A stretch of DNA of 64,000 nucleotides from NCBI GenBank assembly GCA_963971225.1, contig OZ020268.1, forward strand, positions 126,976,787 through 127,040,786, written 5' to 3'. Position numbers and translations under genes: made by a program. Under the pieces are notes generated by a model, which ran no database searches, was not told the origin of the DNA, and worked only from the letters and a program-made list of their open reading frames with translations. Source of the DNA: Melieria omissa (Eukaryota > Arthropoda > Insecta > Diptera > Ulidiidae). Of the stretch, positions 1-12,072 are shown in pieces; the first letter of the stretch is position 1; the number at the start of each line of letters is the position of its first letter.

Positions 1-599
1 GCTGTCGGCTTAAGTTGAAACCACTTTGCTTGAAAGCCTGCGGTTGTGCTGCGTCTATGCAAATCCTTAAATGGCCTAAGCACTCTCAAATTGATTACCA
101 TATCCATCAAGTGCAGCCGACACTTGGGGATGGGCGGCGAGCGCCTACGCCGAGACGACTGCGGCAGACTGAGCTAATCCATTCAGAGTAACCACTAATC
201 TGCAGGCGGCGAAGCGGCCTCTTGGACGGGGCCAGCGCAAAGCGAATTGCGGTTATGCAAGTTGGAGTCTGTCGGCGGGTGTGGGATTAATTGACGCTTT
301 CAAAATAATGCCTCGAAAATTAATCATTAATTGAGAGAGCATGACAGGCAGCGGATTTGGAGAGGAAAAGAAAACACCGCAAACGTGATTAATGGGCAAT
401 CGATGTTTGTGAGGGCTTATGGTTGGCGCTTTTAATTTAAATGAGTTAAAAGTTTTGAGAGTTAAGTGAAATGCCGAAACTTCATTTCATTGCTGTGCAC
501 GACGAAACCGTGTTTACTTAATATTCAAACGGCAAGGCGCCCTGAATTTTGTTTATGATTGTAATTTCCTAAAAATCTACCCTATTGCCAGCCTCGAGA

Positions 600-663
600 G
601 TCCAGCGGATATCGCGCTGGCTTTCTATGCCAGAGGCCCTAGGTTCAATTCCTAGCTTGGACT
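600..663 (+). tRNA. tRNA-Arg(UCU)-like pseudogene or SINE head
   Basis: The segment can be folded as a tRNA. The acceptor arm pairs GTCCAGC with CTTGGAC imperfectly. The anticodon arm is CTGGC / GCCAG around a seven-base loop TTTCTAT, reading anticodon TCT with T33 and A37. The T arm is CTAGG / CCTAG around TTCAATT, and GGTTCAATTCC fits the RNA polymerase III B box. The D arm is too short (about eight bases) and the A box is degenerate, so this is probably a tRNA pseudogene or the head of a SINE. No clear poly-A or SINE body follows. Confidence 0.5.
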
Positions 664-910
664 GGTAAAACACTCGTCTACATAGCAGCAGAAGCAGATA
701 CAACTTATAAGAAACGCACAACTGCCAAGTTTGCCAAGTTACCCACCGCCATTCGATTTTATCGTTAAACTCAAGGTTCCCTCCCCCTATCCATTATCTA
801 TTTGAAATGTCTGTTGTAACTTTTAATAGGCCTAAGTCTCATACGGAGGCAGACACCATAACCTACCTTCCTATTAATTCTTCCAAGTAGCGTTTTATTT
901 GTAGAAGTCC

Positions 911-1435
911 TTAACCCTTTCGACCCCGAATTTTAGCCTGTATCACGATGTTACTTTTTAGTATTTAAATCATGAAACACTTTCCTAAGAAGTGTGCACA
1001 CGACATTTGAAGTCGCCACGCCTCTTTGTTAGAGTTCCAGAGCTAGTTTACTTTTAAAAAACATTACCTCAAAATGGGTTAAATAAATATTGTATCAATA
1101 TTTTTTAATTACAGAAAAATTACTTACTATTTATGAAAAAATACAAAATTAACACTTTTTGATTTTATTTAACCATTCTTAAAGAAACAGGGTTTTGATC
1201 AAACGCACCCAATTCGTAGACTTTAATTAGACACAAACTTTCCCTGAAATCACAGCAAAAAAATGGAAATTATTTTGGTTGTAACAGTAAAATGTTTGTA
1301 ATTTGCTTTGAATTCACTTAGATATTAATTTGTTGGTGCCTTTTAAATTAAACCCATAAATCAATCGTAGCTTTTGCTATAAGATGACAAATAGGTGAAG
1401 TTGCTCTCAGGCAACGTTGGGGTCGAAAGGGTTAA
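911..1435. mobile_element. piggyBac-type MITE, 525 bp, TTAA-flanked
   Basis: The element starts TTAACCCTTTCGACCCC and ends with the reverse complement GGGGTCGAAAGGGTTAA, so the terminal inverted repeat runs at least 13 bp inside a TTAA on each side. TTAA target duplication and ends beginning CCC are hallmarks of the piggyBac superfamily. The interior is AT-rich with no ORF, so it is non-autonomous. It lies in a Gad1 intron. Confidence 0.8.
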
Positions 1436-2033
1436 AATCGCACAAGCTCGTAAAAGGTTAGCTTAGGTTGAGTATTGTGCGTACAGTGCAAGCCGCACTT
1501 CCACTCGGAGCCTCATTGTAAATGCCTTTCAATTTAGTAAAAATTATAAGTTATTTTAGTTTTTGTGCGTCAAATCTGTAAAGTGTCTTCGTAGCAATGT
1601 CCAAACTTGTCATTATTCCACGCTTATATAAAATTTCAGTTATATTGATTACTGAAAAACTATCCTTTAGTCACCGTTGGTCCGGAAACTTGAATCCTGG
1701 GCATCCCAAACCCCCTGGTGTAACAAATCGGATCATGGCTCATATCTTCTATACCCAAAATCGTCGGATTTGTGCCGCTTGTTAAAAGTTCATTATTTGC
1801 AGGCTCGCCTTGATTTATGAAGGTGGAAATTGCTGCGGACAGCAATATCTGGTCACACATGGTCAAATGGCCACATGCAACGCGCCTGACTTGGGGTAAC
1901 TATTGCAACAGCCGGAACGATGGGCGTGTTTTTTGTGCTTTGTGTAAAAATGAAAACTGTTTTTTGCATATTTCTTGGGGTGCCAAGCTGCGCTATGTGT
2001 AATCAATCAAGCCCCGGCGTGGCTATGACTTAC

Positions 2034-5000
2034 CTTTCAACGCCAGTCAGTCTGGGATGACGATATTTGCGCGACAGCAACAGGCCGCCACCCCAAGCCG
2101 CCTGAAAGTTGGCAAGAAACAACGAAACATAAACGACTGCTTCCAGACTGCTTCCAGCCCTGCTCCATCCCACTTACATCGATGTGCATCCAGCAGTTGT
2201 ACTTCTGGCAGATATCCGCAATCGCGTTGATGTTATCGAAAGCGCCCAGCACCGTGGTGCCGGCGGTGGCGTTCACAAAGAACGGAATGTGGCCCTTCGC
2301 CTTGCGCTCCAGTATCAGGCGCTCCAGTTCGGTCGTAATCATTTTGCCGTGCTCGTCGGACGGCACCATGACGCAGTGGTCGGTGCCCAGGCCGCACACG
2401 GCGGCGCACGACTTCACCGAGTAGTGGCACTGGTCGGAGGTGAACATGACCAGCTGGCCGGGCAGGCCGGCGGCGCCGTGCTCCTTGTAGTTGGGGAACA
2501 TTTTGTGCCGAGCCGCCAGGAAAGCGTACAAGTTTGAAATTGAGCCGCCGGGGGCCAGAATCGAATCGCCGCCGCTCCACCCGATGATCTCGCGCATCTT
2601 GCTCAGCACCACGGTCTCCATGAGAATGAAGACGGGAGCGATCTCGTATGTGAACATGTTGGTGTTGGCAGTTGCTGTCAACCACTCGCCGGCCATGGAG
2701 ATGATGTCTAGACCGCACGATAGCTGATTAAAGAAACGAGGATGTCCTGCGATAAAACAAAAATCATTAGACGAATTGTTGGGACATAAGTAACTGTAAC
2801 TGTATGCCAATTTGTGCATAGTTCGTAGGTGGGGAGAGGAGGCAGGACACTCCCAGTATTATGCGCGAACGGCTTTTATTGAAAACTAATGTAGCGAAAT
2901 GAACCGACAGCGACAGGGATAGTAGAGCTATACCACACTCTTCACCCTACACTTGGGCTGCACCATTTCCACTCAAACTGCAAACAAATTGAACTGAAAT
3001 GTTGGCGAGATTCTTTCGAAGGTAACTACCCAACTTTTAGCCACTGCAGAAACGAAGCATCCCCAGTAGTCTGTCGTGTATTCAGCAGATATTAACTGTT
3101 ACGGTTGTAAAGCATCACTAATATCCAACCAACTCAAATGTACTCGGAACGTAGCGCAACAGTAATTCGTCGCAACAATCCGACAGCGCAGAAGGCAACA
3201 TTGCGATTATTTGCGCCTGTCTGTCACAGTTTCAGCCAGCAATTATTTTAAGCAGCAATTTGAGCGACGTGCGTCTGGACTTAAGCTGGCAACAGATGTG
3301 TGTGGCAGCTCGTCCTGCGACATTCGAGCTTTAATTTCCAGACTCAGCCGCCTGTAAGGGATGCGTCTGAAAGTGTGCTACACTTTCCCCGCTACAATCG
3401 TTTTGCTTTCGGATCCAGCGCCAAACGTAGCCAAGAAGCAGAAGTAATGTGCATTCGAAACAATAAAATGGCCCAGACAAGCACGCCGACGCGATAAAAA
3501 AATACACAGAAAATACTCGAAATGGCAACAGAACGGGGAATCACGGCTGAACGCAGTTCAATGCGGCGAATACGTGAACTCAAGGGCAGCCGACAAACCG
3601 ACAAACGTCAGCGCCGGCGACCGACTTGCTCATATGGCGTTTCCGGTTAAGGTTGATGCAGAAAATCGATGGACGATTTCCATACAACAACAGACAATAC
3701 AACAATAAAGCAGCAACAAAGTGTGTATCCAAACAAGCGACTGAGATGCTCAAATTTAAACAATTGGAACTTGCACTCGAGTTGTACCTTCAAATCGGCT
3801 ATCAATTTTCTAAAATGTACAAGAAAATGCACCGCAGATCGCCCCATACTGGTAGCTCATAAATTGCTCATTTATTGTGGCTAATTGCGAATTACTGGGG
3901 AGCAAAGCAGGAGCAGGGGCGCACATTTCCAAACACCAAACAACAGCAAATAAATTCGCAAACAAGGAAAGAATCACTGAGCAAACAAGCAAACAAAAAT
4001 ACTCTACAGGGAGCATTCCACCCCGACGTCGGCATGCCGCCTGCCGACTTTAACCCGAATGAGTGCTTGGACTGGGGAACCCTTTCCCCGTGATGCTGCT
4101 GTCAGTTCACATAGCGAGTGCCATAAGTCGTGTGATTAAAAACCCATCGCCTTGAGCCTTCGGCAAACACAATGCGGCCACCCGCCAGCAACCGAACCGG
4201 GCACCCAACTGCAAGCACATCCATTCTCGTCTTCGATTGCGACTTCTCGAGCTGTAGCAGCAACATTTCAATTTGCACTGGTGGCAGTGCCATGAAGTTG
4301 GCATTGGCAGTGGCACAGTTGGGCAAATGCACAACAACATCTCCGCCGCCGCCCCACCGCTCTAGAAAGCGCCGCATGCGACCTTTGCGCTGCGCACATG
4401 GCGTTCCATTCAAGCTGCCGCTCCTTCGCCGCACTCACTCATTCAGGCATTCAGCTATTCATTCGCATTCGCATCAAAGGATCAGCGCGCAGCGAGTCAG
4501 AAAATAACAACGGATTTTGATTAAAGCTGCCTTTATAAATGCGGGTGTGCAGATGGCCCTGCCCACCCTGAGCTCGTATTGAGATATTCGGCCGGCTCTG
4601 CGCAATTCGACTCGACATTGCAGCGCATCGCGGCCGCCGTTAGTTATTGTTATCCTGGCGTGTGCACCACCCACACAGCTCCGGCTGCTGCACGTCATGT
4701 TGCCAGTATGGAGTGCGGGGGATTATACGAGATTATGGATCATAAATGGGACTTTTATCGCAGCTACGAAATAAAAGAAATTTTGTGAGCGGCTGAGAGT
4801 TGTGGTGCGACTTGTTTCCTTACTTTCAATTACGAAAGTTGAAAGGTAACAAAACTTGAAAAAATATTTTCAGTGGAATCATTACTCTGGATTTTAGTAG
4901 TTTCATAGTTTGATTGGTTTATGCAGACTTTGCTAGATTGCGAGGTGGCGCATTAGTGCCGAGAATGGCTGTCAGAGTCAAACAGTAAATATCCATCAAT

Positions 5001-8000
5001 ATGCAAATGCTGAAACTTTTGTCGTTTCCATGCTGCACTCGACACTTTGAAGCGCTATCACATAGTCAATTGTTTGCACAGGCTGCCAGAAATCAACCCA
5101 TTGAACGTCGACGACACGCAGAACTCGGCCTGCGTTTGAGTGACTACAAATCAAATTTGTCTTTGCATATATTTGAATAATAATCGCGCGCCAGAGGAGG
5201 ATGCAGCGCCGCAGTCAGCATATGGCCACCGTCAGTGAGAAACGTGCTCAGCTATTCTGCGGTCGCATTAGGGTTGTCAGCGCGCACAGCACGGCGCCAC
5301 ACAAAGTGTGCATCTAAGGAGATAAACACATTAGGCCGAGTGCCATTTCATGGCCCATTGAATTCGCCTGCCCACCGGCCCCCATCTACCACAGAATAAC
5401 GTAAATAAATAAGCCGCATTGTCGTTGTTATTGTTTACACCTTTCACTTGCAGACACGAGAGCTCAAAGGGTGCTCTCGCCTTGCTATAAAATGCAAAAT
5501 CTCTGCTGAGAACTGCAAACGGCAAAAAATCAATCATAATCCTCCGCACTTCTGCAGAAATGCCATTGAATGTGCCGCTGATTTCGAACCCGCCCCTTCA
5601 CTCCGCTGGCAGCTATCACTAATCGAATTTGCCACGTGACCACAATTGTGTTTGGAGTAGCGATAATAAGCGTATTTACGCCACCAGACCCTGGCGGGGG
5701 ATTGCGAGCGTGCGAGTTGTTTAATGCGACACCAGGCGAGCGGAAGGAAGCGCCGCGTTGTAGGCGGAAGCGGCGTTTGGCTTCCTGCAATGCGTTGCAC
5801 TGGCAACCAGCTCACCAACCGCTCTGTGCGTGCGGCAAAGTTTTTAATGAATTCAATTCATGTTTGCTTGTTTGCAGTCGAAATTCAATTAACTCACTCG
5901 TAATCAGCGTTGGGTTATCTAAAGAAGAATAGTCTAGGAATTTGGCGGCCATACCAACTCACATTCTCTCACAAAGAGTGAAGTGGAAGGTTTTCGTGAA
6001 AAATCTCTGTTGCGATTTGTTTACGCTCTGCCAAGTTCCAAACCGTATTCGGTATTTTGCATTTGCATTCGACTCACCAGTTTTCACTTGATACTTGAGT
6101 GTGGTGGCACAATCCTCAATCAGCTGCTGCAGCGGCACTGCTCTATCCGGCACGTCCAAGTCCAGCAAACGCTTCATGTCTTCTGGGTGATGGAAATCCA
6201 GCACCTTCTCGTTTCGGTCATTGGTCGCCTTGACAAAGTCCAACAGCACCTCGACCACCTTCAGCAAGAACTCTCGCGTCTCGGCGTTGGCATTGATTGT
6301 GGTCGGTAGCAGATCTGCAATGAGAGGAATAAGGGAGGCGCATAAAAATCATTAAACTTAGTAGATCGACAGTATGCGGTGAACTCGACTCCTCACATGA
6401 CATAAAAAACGTTACAGCAGCTTTGTGGCAGAGATAAGCGTGATAAGTGGCTTTGAACGTTGAAAGGGAAATGAGATTTCTTTTTTATCTGCGATACACA
6501 TGATTTATGGTTATTGCCGGTGTTTCAACATATTTTGCGCCGGCGATATCTTCCTATCGTGCCGATATTCACCAATAGCTGCAACATACATATTTTGCCA
6601 ACATATTTTCCTCATCGTTGGCTGTTGGCATCTTGCCGGGTGCCATAACGGTGAGATTAAATTTTAAAGTTTGTTGTTGCTCAGCGAGAGAGCAAGCGAA
6701 CAAACACGAGGCAGACATGGGGCAGCGGAAATTGTGGTTGTTTGGGACACTGATTGAAAATCGCCCCTGCTTCATCCGCCAGCGTCAGCCGAGTACAGCG
6801 GCAGTCACTGCAGCCTTTGCTGGGCTGCTGTTTGCATCGAAGTGCCATAAGTATCGACTTTATGACACCACCAGTGAGGGTGGTCGGTCGTGGCCGCTGC
6901 TGCAGTTTGTGACCGCTTTGCCCAGATGGCGAACCCTCGTCCCGCAACTGATGCGTTTATTTTTTTTATTCAAAAACCATTTCCCCAATTTCCATTTCAA
7001 TTTCTTGCGTTGTTATTGCAGCTCTTCACTTCACATTGATATCTCTCTTCTTTTTGAAGAATGCGATCGGAGTTGCCTCATGTGACAAATCGAATTCAGC
7101 TGAACTACTGAACCTATGTGGGTCTGTTGTCACATTTTGAAACAACAGCCAATATCACTATTCAATACTACCGGACAGGTCTATAAATGCAAAGTTTGTA
7201 TATTTTAGCGTTCGCCTTACCAAACGTTTACTATGCGCCGGTTACCAATCAACACCCAGTTGACCCAAGCAATTTTATACGTTTCTTATTCTCAAAAGAG
7301 CACTTGTGCAATATAGCTTTTAGTATTTTTATTCAAAGAAACTTAGCTTACAACAATATTAAGCGAAATAGAGTTTCTCGCAAAAAATTATAAGGGGTGA
7401 ACCAGAGAAATTTTAGAATTTTTACGCATCCAGCATACGGAATTGTCAAGAGTTACGAGCCTGGTATTTTCGAGTGAAAGTATCTATAAATATTGCAATT
7501 TCTTGCTAAATTAGTCAATTGCATCTTTGATCTCGAATGCCATCACCCAGAGGCTACAAACTTTCGTCAACAAATGTTATAAACAACGACAACGCGAGAA
7601 ACTCAACGCGAGAATGTAGTAAATGTAGAAAAATAAGTTAGTAGTACTGAAGTAAATACCTCAATATACTATAATGTGAAAACGGATTTAAAAAATATCA
7701 ATTTATATACCGATGGCAGGCCACCAAACTTGCACTTTGTGAAGGTTGGTCACTTGGGTAGAAATTTTTGGAATTTGTTGAATGTAAGTTCGAGGACTTT
7801 TGTCGAAAAATTTCCCATGGAACCTTATGTTAAGTAAATATATTCTATAAATATACTATTTTTACAACTCTTTGGAAGCTTTCCCTCTTTTGTTTAAATT
7901 TTTAATGAAAATATATGCTTTACTGAATTTAATAAAAGGTATATTATTATTTTATTTGGGTTTGAAATTACTTAGGTGCGCATAAGTATGCACAGATATT

Positions 8001-11000
8001 TGTAGTTTTTGTAATATTTCCTTTTCTTATTACAATCGTATTTGTAGCTTGATCCATTTTTGGTATATATCTTTATATTGATTATATGAGTTGCTGTACC
8101 AAATTTCATCAATATATCTTTTATAGTTTCTGAGATACTGGGGGCGATAGAAGTAATTTTTGGCGTATTAACTTCTCTTTATAACAAAATCATACGTAAA
8201 TAGTTTTTGTGTCGTACGACTATTCCTTCTATTTTTGTCCCTCGCTACTATGGACTCGCGACACTGTGCGACGTCGACTCGAGATGTTGTAGCTGCAGCA
8301 GGCACATCGCAACCAACTGTGATGCAATATAAGCGAAGTCAAGGATTAAGGACCTACAAACAGCACCAAGTGTCTGACGGTCGGAAGCAAAAGAAAAAAT
8401 AGCAAAGACGCAGGCTCGAAAACTGTTCGATTTCGTGTGTCTCGATGATGAAATTTACTGTAAGACGGACTTCAAGCAGTTGCCTGGGAATGCCTGTTTC
8501 ACTACAAAGAATAAGAATGGAACACATAGAAAATACTCTGGAGTGAAATACACCAAATTTCCAAAACGCTTCATGGTTTAGCAAGCTATTTGCACCTGCG
8601 GTCTTCGGAGCAAGGCGTTCATTACGACAGGAACAATTAACTCTAGAATTTATAAAGTAGAATGTCTGCAAAAACGCCTTCTACCATTTATTGAATAGCA
8701 CAAAGGAACAGTTTGGTGGACAGACTGTCGCTAGGTCTAGCCACTACTCCAGGTCAACTATGGTGGTCCCAAAAGAGGCAAATCCTCCCAACTGCCCGGA
8801 ACTTCGGCTTATTGAAAGATATTGGGTTATAATGAAACAAACCCAAAGAAAAACAAAAAAAGCTTGCAAAAATCTGTGGTCAAAAGCAATAACCGCCTAA
8901 GTCGAAAACTGCTGTTTCGAGCAATCTCGTTTTAATGTTTTAGGAGCACATTTGATAACAGTAGTAACGGGAATAGGTTTTTATTCATAACTTCTTTTAG
9001 TTTAAAGTTACAAACTTCCCGATTTTACACAAACGTAGAGCACAGTCAAGGGAACATGGTGGCATCCATAACTCAATTTCTTCTTACCACAGTTATTGCT
9101 TTTTACCACAGAAATGATGTACTGTTCCGAAATCGATGGAAGCGAGCCTATGCAGTAGTCACGGAACGTACTGTCCAGTCTTTAACTAATTATATTTCAT
9201 TAACTTTTTTTGTGAATTGAAGTTTACGAAATGTATAACAAACTGCAGTTTATATTATTCAAATCAGACTATTACTTGTTTTTAATGTGTCCTTAGAAAT
9301 TCGAAATTTTTTCTGGTTCACCTCTTAATTGTTAAATTATAATAAGCTGTAACCAGCGAGGTAAGAGGGGAAAAACAACAAATTAGTATGAAGCGCGGAA
9401 AAACAAATTACTTGTGCATGTATAAGTTTTACTATGTTTCAAAACAATCACTCAGTTTAGCAGTTATCGGGAAGTTATCAATGAATAAATACCGAAAGGA
9501 CCGCCCAGGTGGGTATTGGTAAGGGGAGGGAAGGGAAGGAAAGGAAAGGCTTCATTCGTTGCTACCAAATATTTTCAGTAAGATTGCAAATGTCGCGAAT
9601 GATGCTGATGCTTTGACATTCTTATGTCAGAGCGGGTAAGTTTAATAGTAAAAGGTAAGTGATACATAATTTCGAATGTTAGGTCTGGAATGCCACCAAA
9701 TGTGGGGAACGGCGCGCATTGAAAGGGCAAATACTTCAGCCGTAACGTACAATGAACGAGCGGAATTCCACTGACGTGTAAGCGAACGCAATATCCTGTG
9801 ACTAAACGGTTTACGTTTGTTGGGTTTTCAATTTCAGGCACACGACGGCACGACAGGCATGAAGTCAGAGCATCTCGGGGGTGACTTTCTGCCGCCAACT
9901 AAGCCACACGGCCGCGACGTGCGTTGGCTTTGCACAAATCTGCTACATGGCACGCAAGCTGCAACGCAGAAGGGAGCGAAGCGGGGCGGGCGCAGTGTCG
10001 AAGAGCAGCGCAATTTATCACCTCAGCGGACGAGTGGTCCGGACAGCGGTCCAGCCACTTGTGCCATATTTCTTCTGCACTTATTCGCACTCGCATTGCT
10101 TGTAATTGTTTGTGTTTTTCTATTTGTTTGGCATTTAAACGCGCTCGGTGTGTGCAAGTGGTTGTTTGCTTTTGATACGAAGTGGATCCTTGACGTGTGT
10201 CCTTTCTTAAACAGAAGTACCGCCGAAGGTCTGGCAAAAGGAAACGTGCTGTGCTTCCGTGTTCAAAAAAGCGTTAAGCTATGAGAGTATTACAAGCAGA
10301 TGAACCGCTTTGCGGTGGAGGATTAGATTTTGTCCAATATTTGTCGCAATGACAAAAAGCCAAGACAACCCAAGCAATCATGGGTACCTGACAGAATAAG
10401 TGTAGGAGTAGAATATTGCATTGGTTTTAAAATAATTAATAAATATTATTGCAACAATAGTCTTTGTTTCGGCACTGTAGTCAATGGTAAATTTTTAATG
10501 TGGAATGGCTTCGAAATAATAAGTCGGGTTTCATTGAAATTTTGTACAGCGTCGTCCCATAGATCTGTCATTCTACTGGTAAAATTTTATGGGCGTGGGA
10601 CAAGGGGCGAGACACATTTATGTGAGTCAATTTTTCCACGTAACTTTAGGACTGTAAGTCGCACATCAATGAACCTGGATAACACATTTCAACTGAAGGA
10701 ATGGATTGGGCATTGCATAAAAGTGTCGTGACACCGCCCATATAACTCAAATCTATATACATATGTTTCCCTGATTGACTGACTGATTCATCATCGCTCA
10801 GCCCAAACTGCTGAAGCTACAAACATGAAATTTGAATTAGGTATATCTTAAAAAATGAACCTTCATTAAGATGCAATTATTTGAAATTCGGGGTCTAAAA
10901 AACTTAATTTATTTGGCTCATTGATTATATCACATCACAGCCAACATAGAATATTTTGGATTTTACAAAAAGCCGAGATCCGAGATTTATATACCAGCAT

Positions 11001-11269
11001 ATATATGTACATATGTACTCACTGACTCAACTTTCGAGTATAGTGAAATTTCAATGTGTGAAATCTGTTCGTTTTTAGAATCTCTTTTATTGCAGGTACA
11101 ACTACATTGAATTATGTAACTAGGAAATATGTGAGTGTGTATGTACACTTACTGATGCTGATGATGTAAGTACACATAAGTGCGATTTTTTGTAGAATAG
11201 AAACTTACCATGCGCCGTGAGTTTTGCCGTTTTTTCCGACAGTTTGTACCCAGTTGGATTGAGCGACAT
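2034..11269 (-). CDS. Gad1: Glutamate decarboxylase Gad1 (5' two thirds)
   Basis: PLP-dependent decarboxylase that makes GABA from glutamate in neurons. Four minus-strand coding exons join in frame with GT-AG introns: 11209-11269 (starts [13 protein letters not shown]), 6078-6314, 2178-2746 and 2034-2101, giving about 311 residues. The fly enzyme is about 510, so the C-terminal third, with the PLP lysine, lies beyond the left edge. Visible features are the core around [10 protein letters not shown] (about 167-177), the PLP-stacking His in SDQCHYS (about 207) and the Asp in HIDAAWGGG (about 289) that contacts the PLP ring nitrogen. The start is the first Met, after a strong acceptor (TTTGCAG) and eight leader bases, so a non-coding first exon lies upstream. 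Introns are 4.9 kb (holding a Tc1-like element), 3.3 kb and 76 bp. No frameshift or stop was seen. Confidence 0.96.
2747..6077 (-). other. Gad1 intron between coding exons 2 and 3
   Basis: A 3.3 kb intron with no coding exon or transposon I recognise. It holds several ORFs of 60-110 codons on both strands, but none resembles a known protein, and codon use is not distinct from noncoding sequence. Regulatory elements could be present but cannot be assigned from sequence alone. Confidence 0.6.
6315..7392 (-). other. Gad1 intron 1, 3' part
   Basis: Noncoding. A 155-codon plus-strand ORF at 6618-7085 has low-complexity, hydrophobic content without a recognisable domain and is treated as chance. 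Confidence 0.55.
7393..9325 (+). mobile_element. Tc1-like element, defective, both ends present
   Basis: The left end AGGGGTGAACCAGAGAAATT and the right end, read in reverse complement as AGAGGTGAACCAGAAAAAAT, form an imperfect inverted repeat of about 29 bp. A TA dinucleotide flanks each end (7391-7392 and 9326-9327), as expected for Tc1/mariner insertion. The 1.93 kb element lies in Gad1 intron 1 and carries a decayed transposase at about 8251-8900. Confidence 0.82.
8251..8900 (+). pseudogene. Tc1-like transposase, decayed
   Basis: Plus-strand fragments in shifting frames match Tc1-family transposases: a helix-turn-helix portion ([20 protein letters not shown], then GLRTYK) at 8280-8360, [15 protein letters not shown] near 8450, KFPKRFMV then [13 protein letters not shown] near 8570, and [20 protein letters not shown] near 8770-8820, which normally carries the last catalytic acidic residue ([12 protein letters not shown] in intact copies). 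In-frame stops (one after KFPKRFMV, another before HKGTVWW) and frame changes show it is inactive. Confidence 0.85.
9328..11208 (-). other. Gad1 intron 1, 5' part
   Basis: Mostly noncoding. There is a purine-rich run at about 9510-9550 (GGGAGGGAAGGGAAGG pattern). A stretch at about 10770-10850 (CTGACTGACTGATTCATC followed by CCCAAACTG and ACATGAAATTTG) resembles a dispersed repeat I have seen in insect genomes. A 133-codon ORF at 10330-10731 is not recognisable. Confidence 0.5.
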
Positions 11270-12005
11270 TTTCTCCTCTGCAAAGAAAAAAAGGTTTGGG
11301 GTTACAATCAAATTATATTTAATATGAAAGCAAGTGAAAGAAAATTTAATTATGCAAAGAGTTGAACATGGTGAATTTTGAATGGAGTTTCAAAGAAAAA
11401 TGCACTGTGATTATTGCATAACTCGTCGAATATATCAGACAGATAGACAATTGACAAAACATTTTCGAATGTTTCCGCGGTGAAGGGTCAGTTGGAAGGC
11501 TTAACCACTGCAGAAATGTGTATCACAAAATATTGAGTACATAACTGGGTACATGAATTTGTGTGGGTGTGTATGTATGTGCACATTATGTGATACACAC
11601 ACAGCCCTGTCAGGGCGCATAAAAAGAAGAAGCAAGCAAGATGGCACCAAACATAAAACTCAGCTTTCTTGTGTTTGCGAAGCAATGGAAGGGCAATTGA
11701 AGGACAATTCTTGAGTAAGAGGCTACAGCACTTAACAGAGACGGAGAGGGAGAGGGAGTTGGCAAGTCGACACTAAACACGTATTGCTAATGCGCTCCTT
11801 GAGTTCCCTCAAGGAATACACAGCAGCAGCACAGAATTAGGACATGCTTGGGCTGACCTCCAGTGCCAGCTTACGTAATCGGTGGGGCTGATTTGTTGTA
11901 CTCGGTTTTCGCATAAAACAAGTGTTCGTGTAGCTGTGCCCGCACTTGGGAAATGCAAGAGATGGAAAGAACAAAACGGTTCGTGAAGGACCTGCGTTTT
12001 CTTAC

Positions 12006-12072
12006 CAATTATCTTGCGGAGGTCTTCGATGTACTGCTTTAGGAAAATCACTTTGACTGATTGCGCGTATGA
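12006..12072 (-). other. Candidate exon upstream of Gad1
   Basis: A 67-base minus-strand segment lies between a pyrimidine-rich acceptor (TTCTTCACCCCAG) and a good donor (GTAAGAAAAC). One frame is open and reads SYAQSVKVIFLKQYIEDLRK. It ends in phase 1, and splicing to the acceptor before the Gad1 start (AG at 11279-11278) would keep that frame into the Gad1 Met. No in-frame Met is present before a stop just upstream, so it could equally be a 5' leader exon or an exon of another gene. Direct evidence of transcription is lacking. Confidence 0.3.

Larger units (their letters stand above)
1..2033. other. Intronic/edge DNA of Gad1
   Basis: No coding exon was found here on either strand. It lies downstream of the last visible Gad1 exon on the minus strand, so it should be Gad1 intron. 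The PLP-lysine exon, which should encode a W-N-P-H-K motif, was looked for on the minus strand and not seen. Two foreign pieces sit inside and are listed separately: a tRNA-derived sequence at 600-663 and a TTAA-flanked element at 911-1435. The remainder is AT-rich with no other structure I can support. Confidence 0.6.

Noticed and set aside
6618..7085. 155-codon plus-strand ORF in the Gad1 intron
   Set aside because: No domain, irregular composition with long phenylalanine-rich end; likely chance.
10330..10731. 133-codon plus-strand ORF
   Set aside because: AT-rich, no recognisable motif, no splice context or poly-A support.
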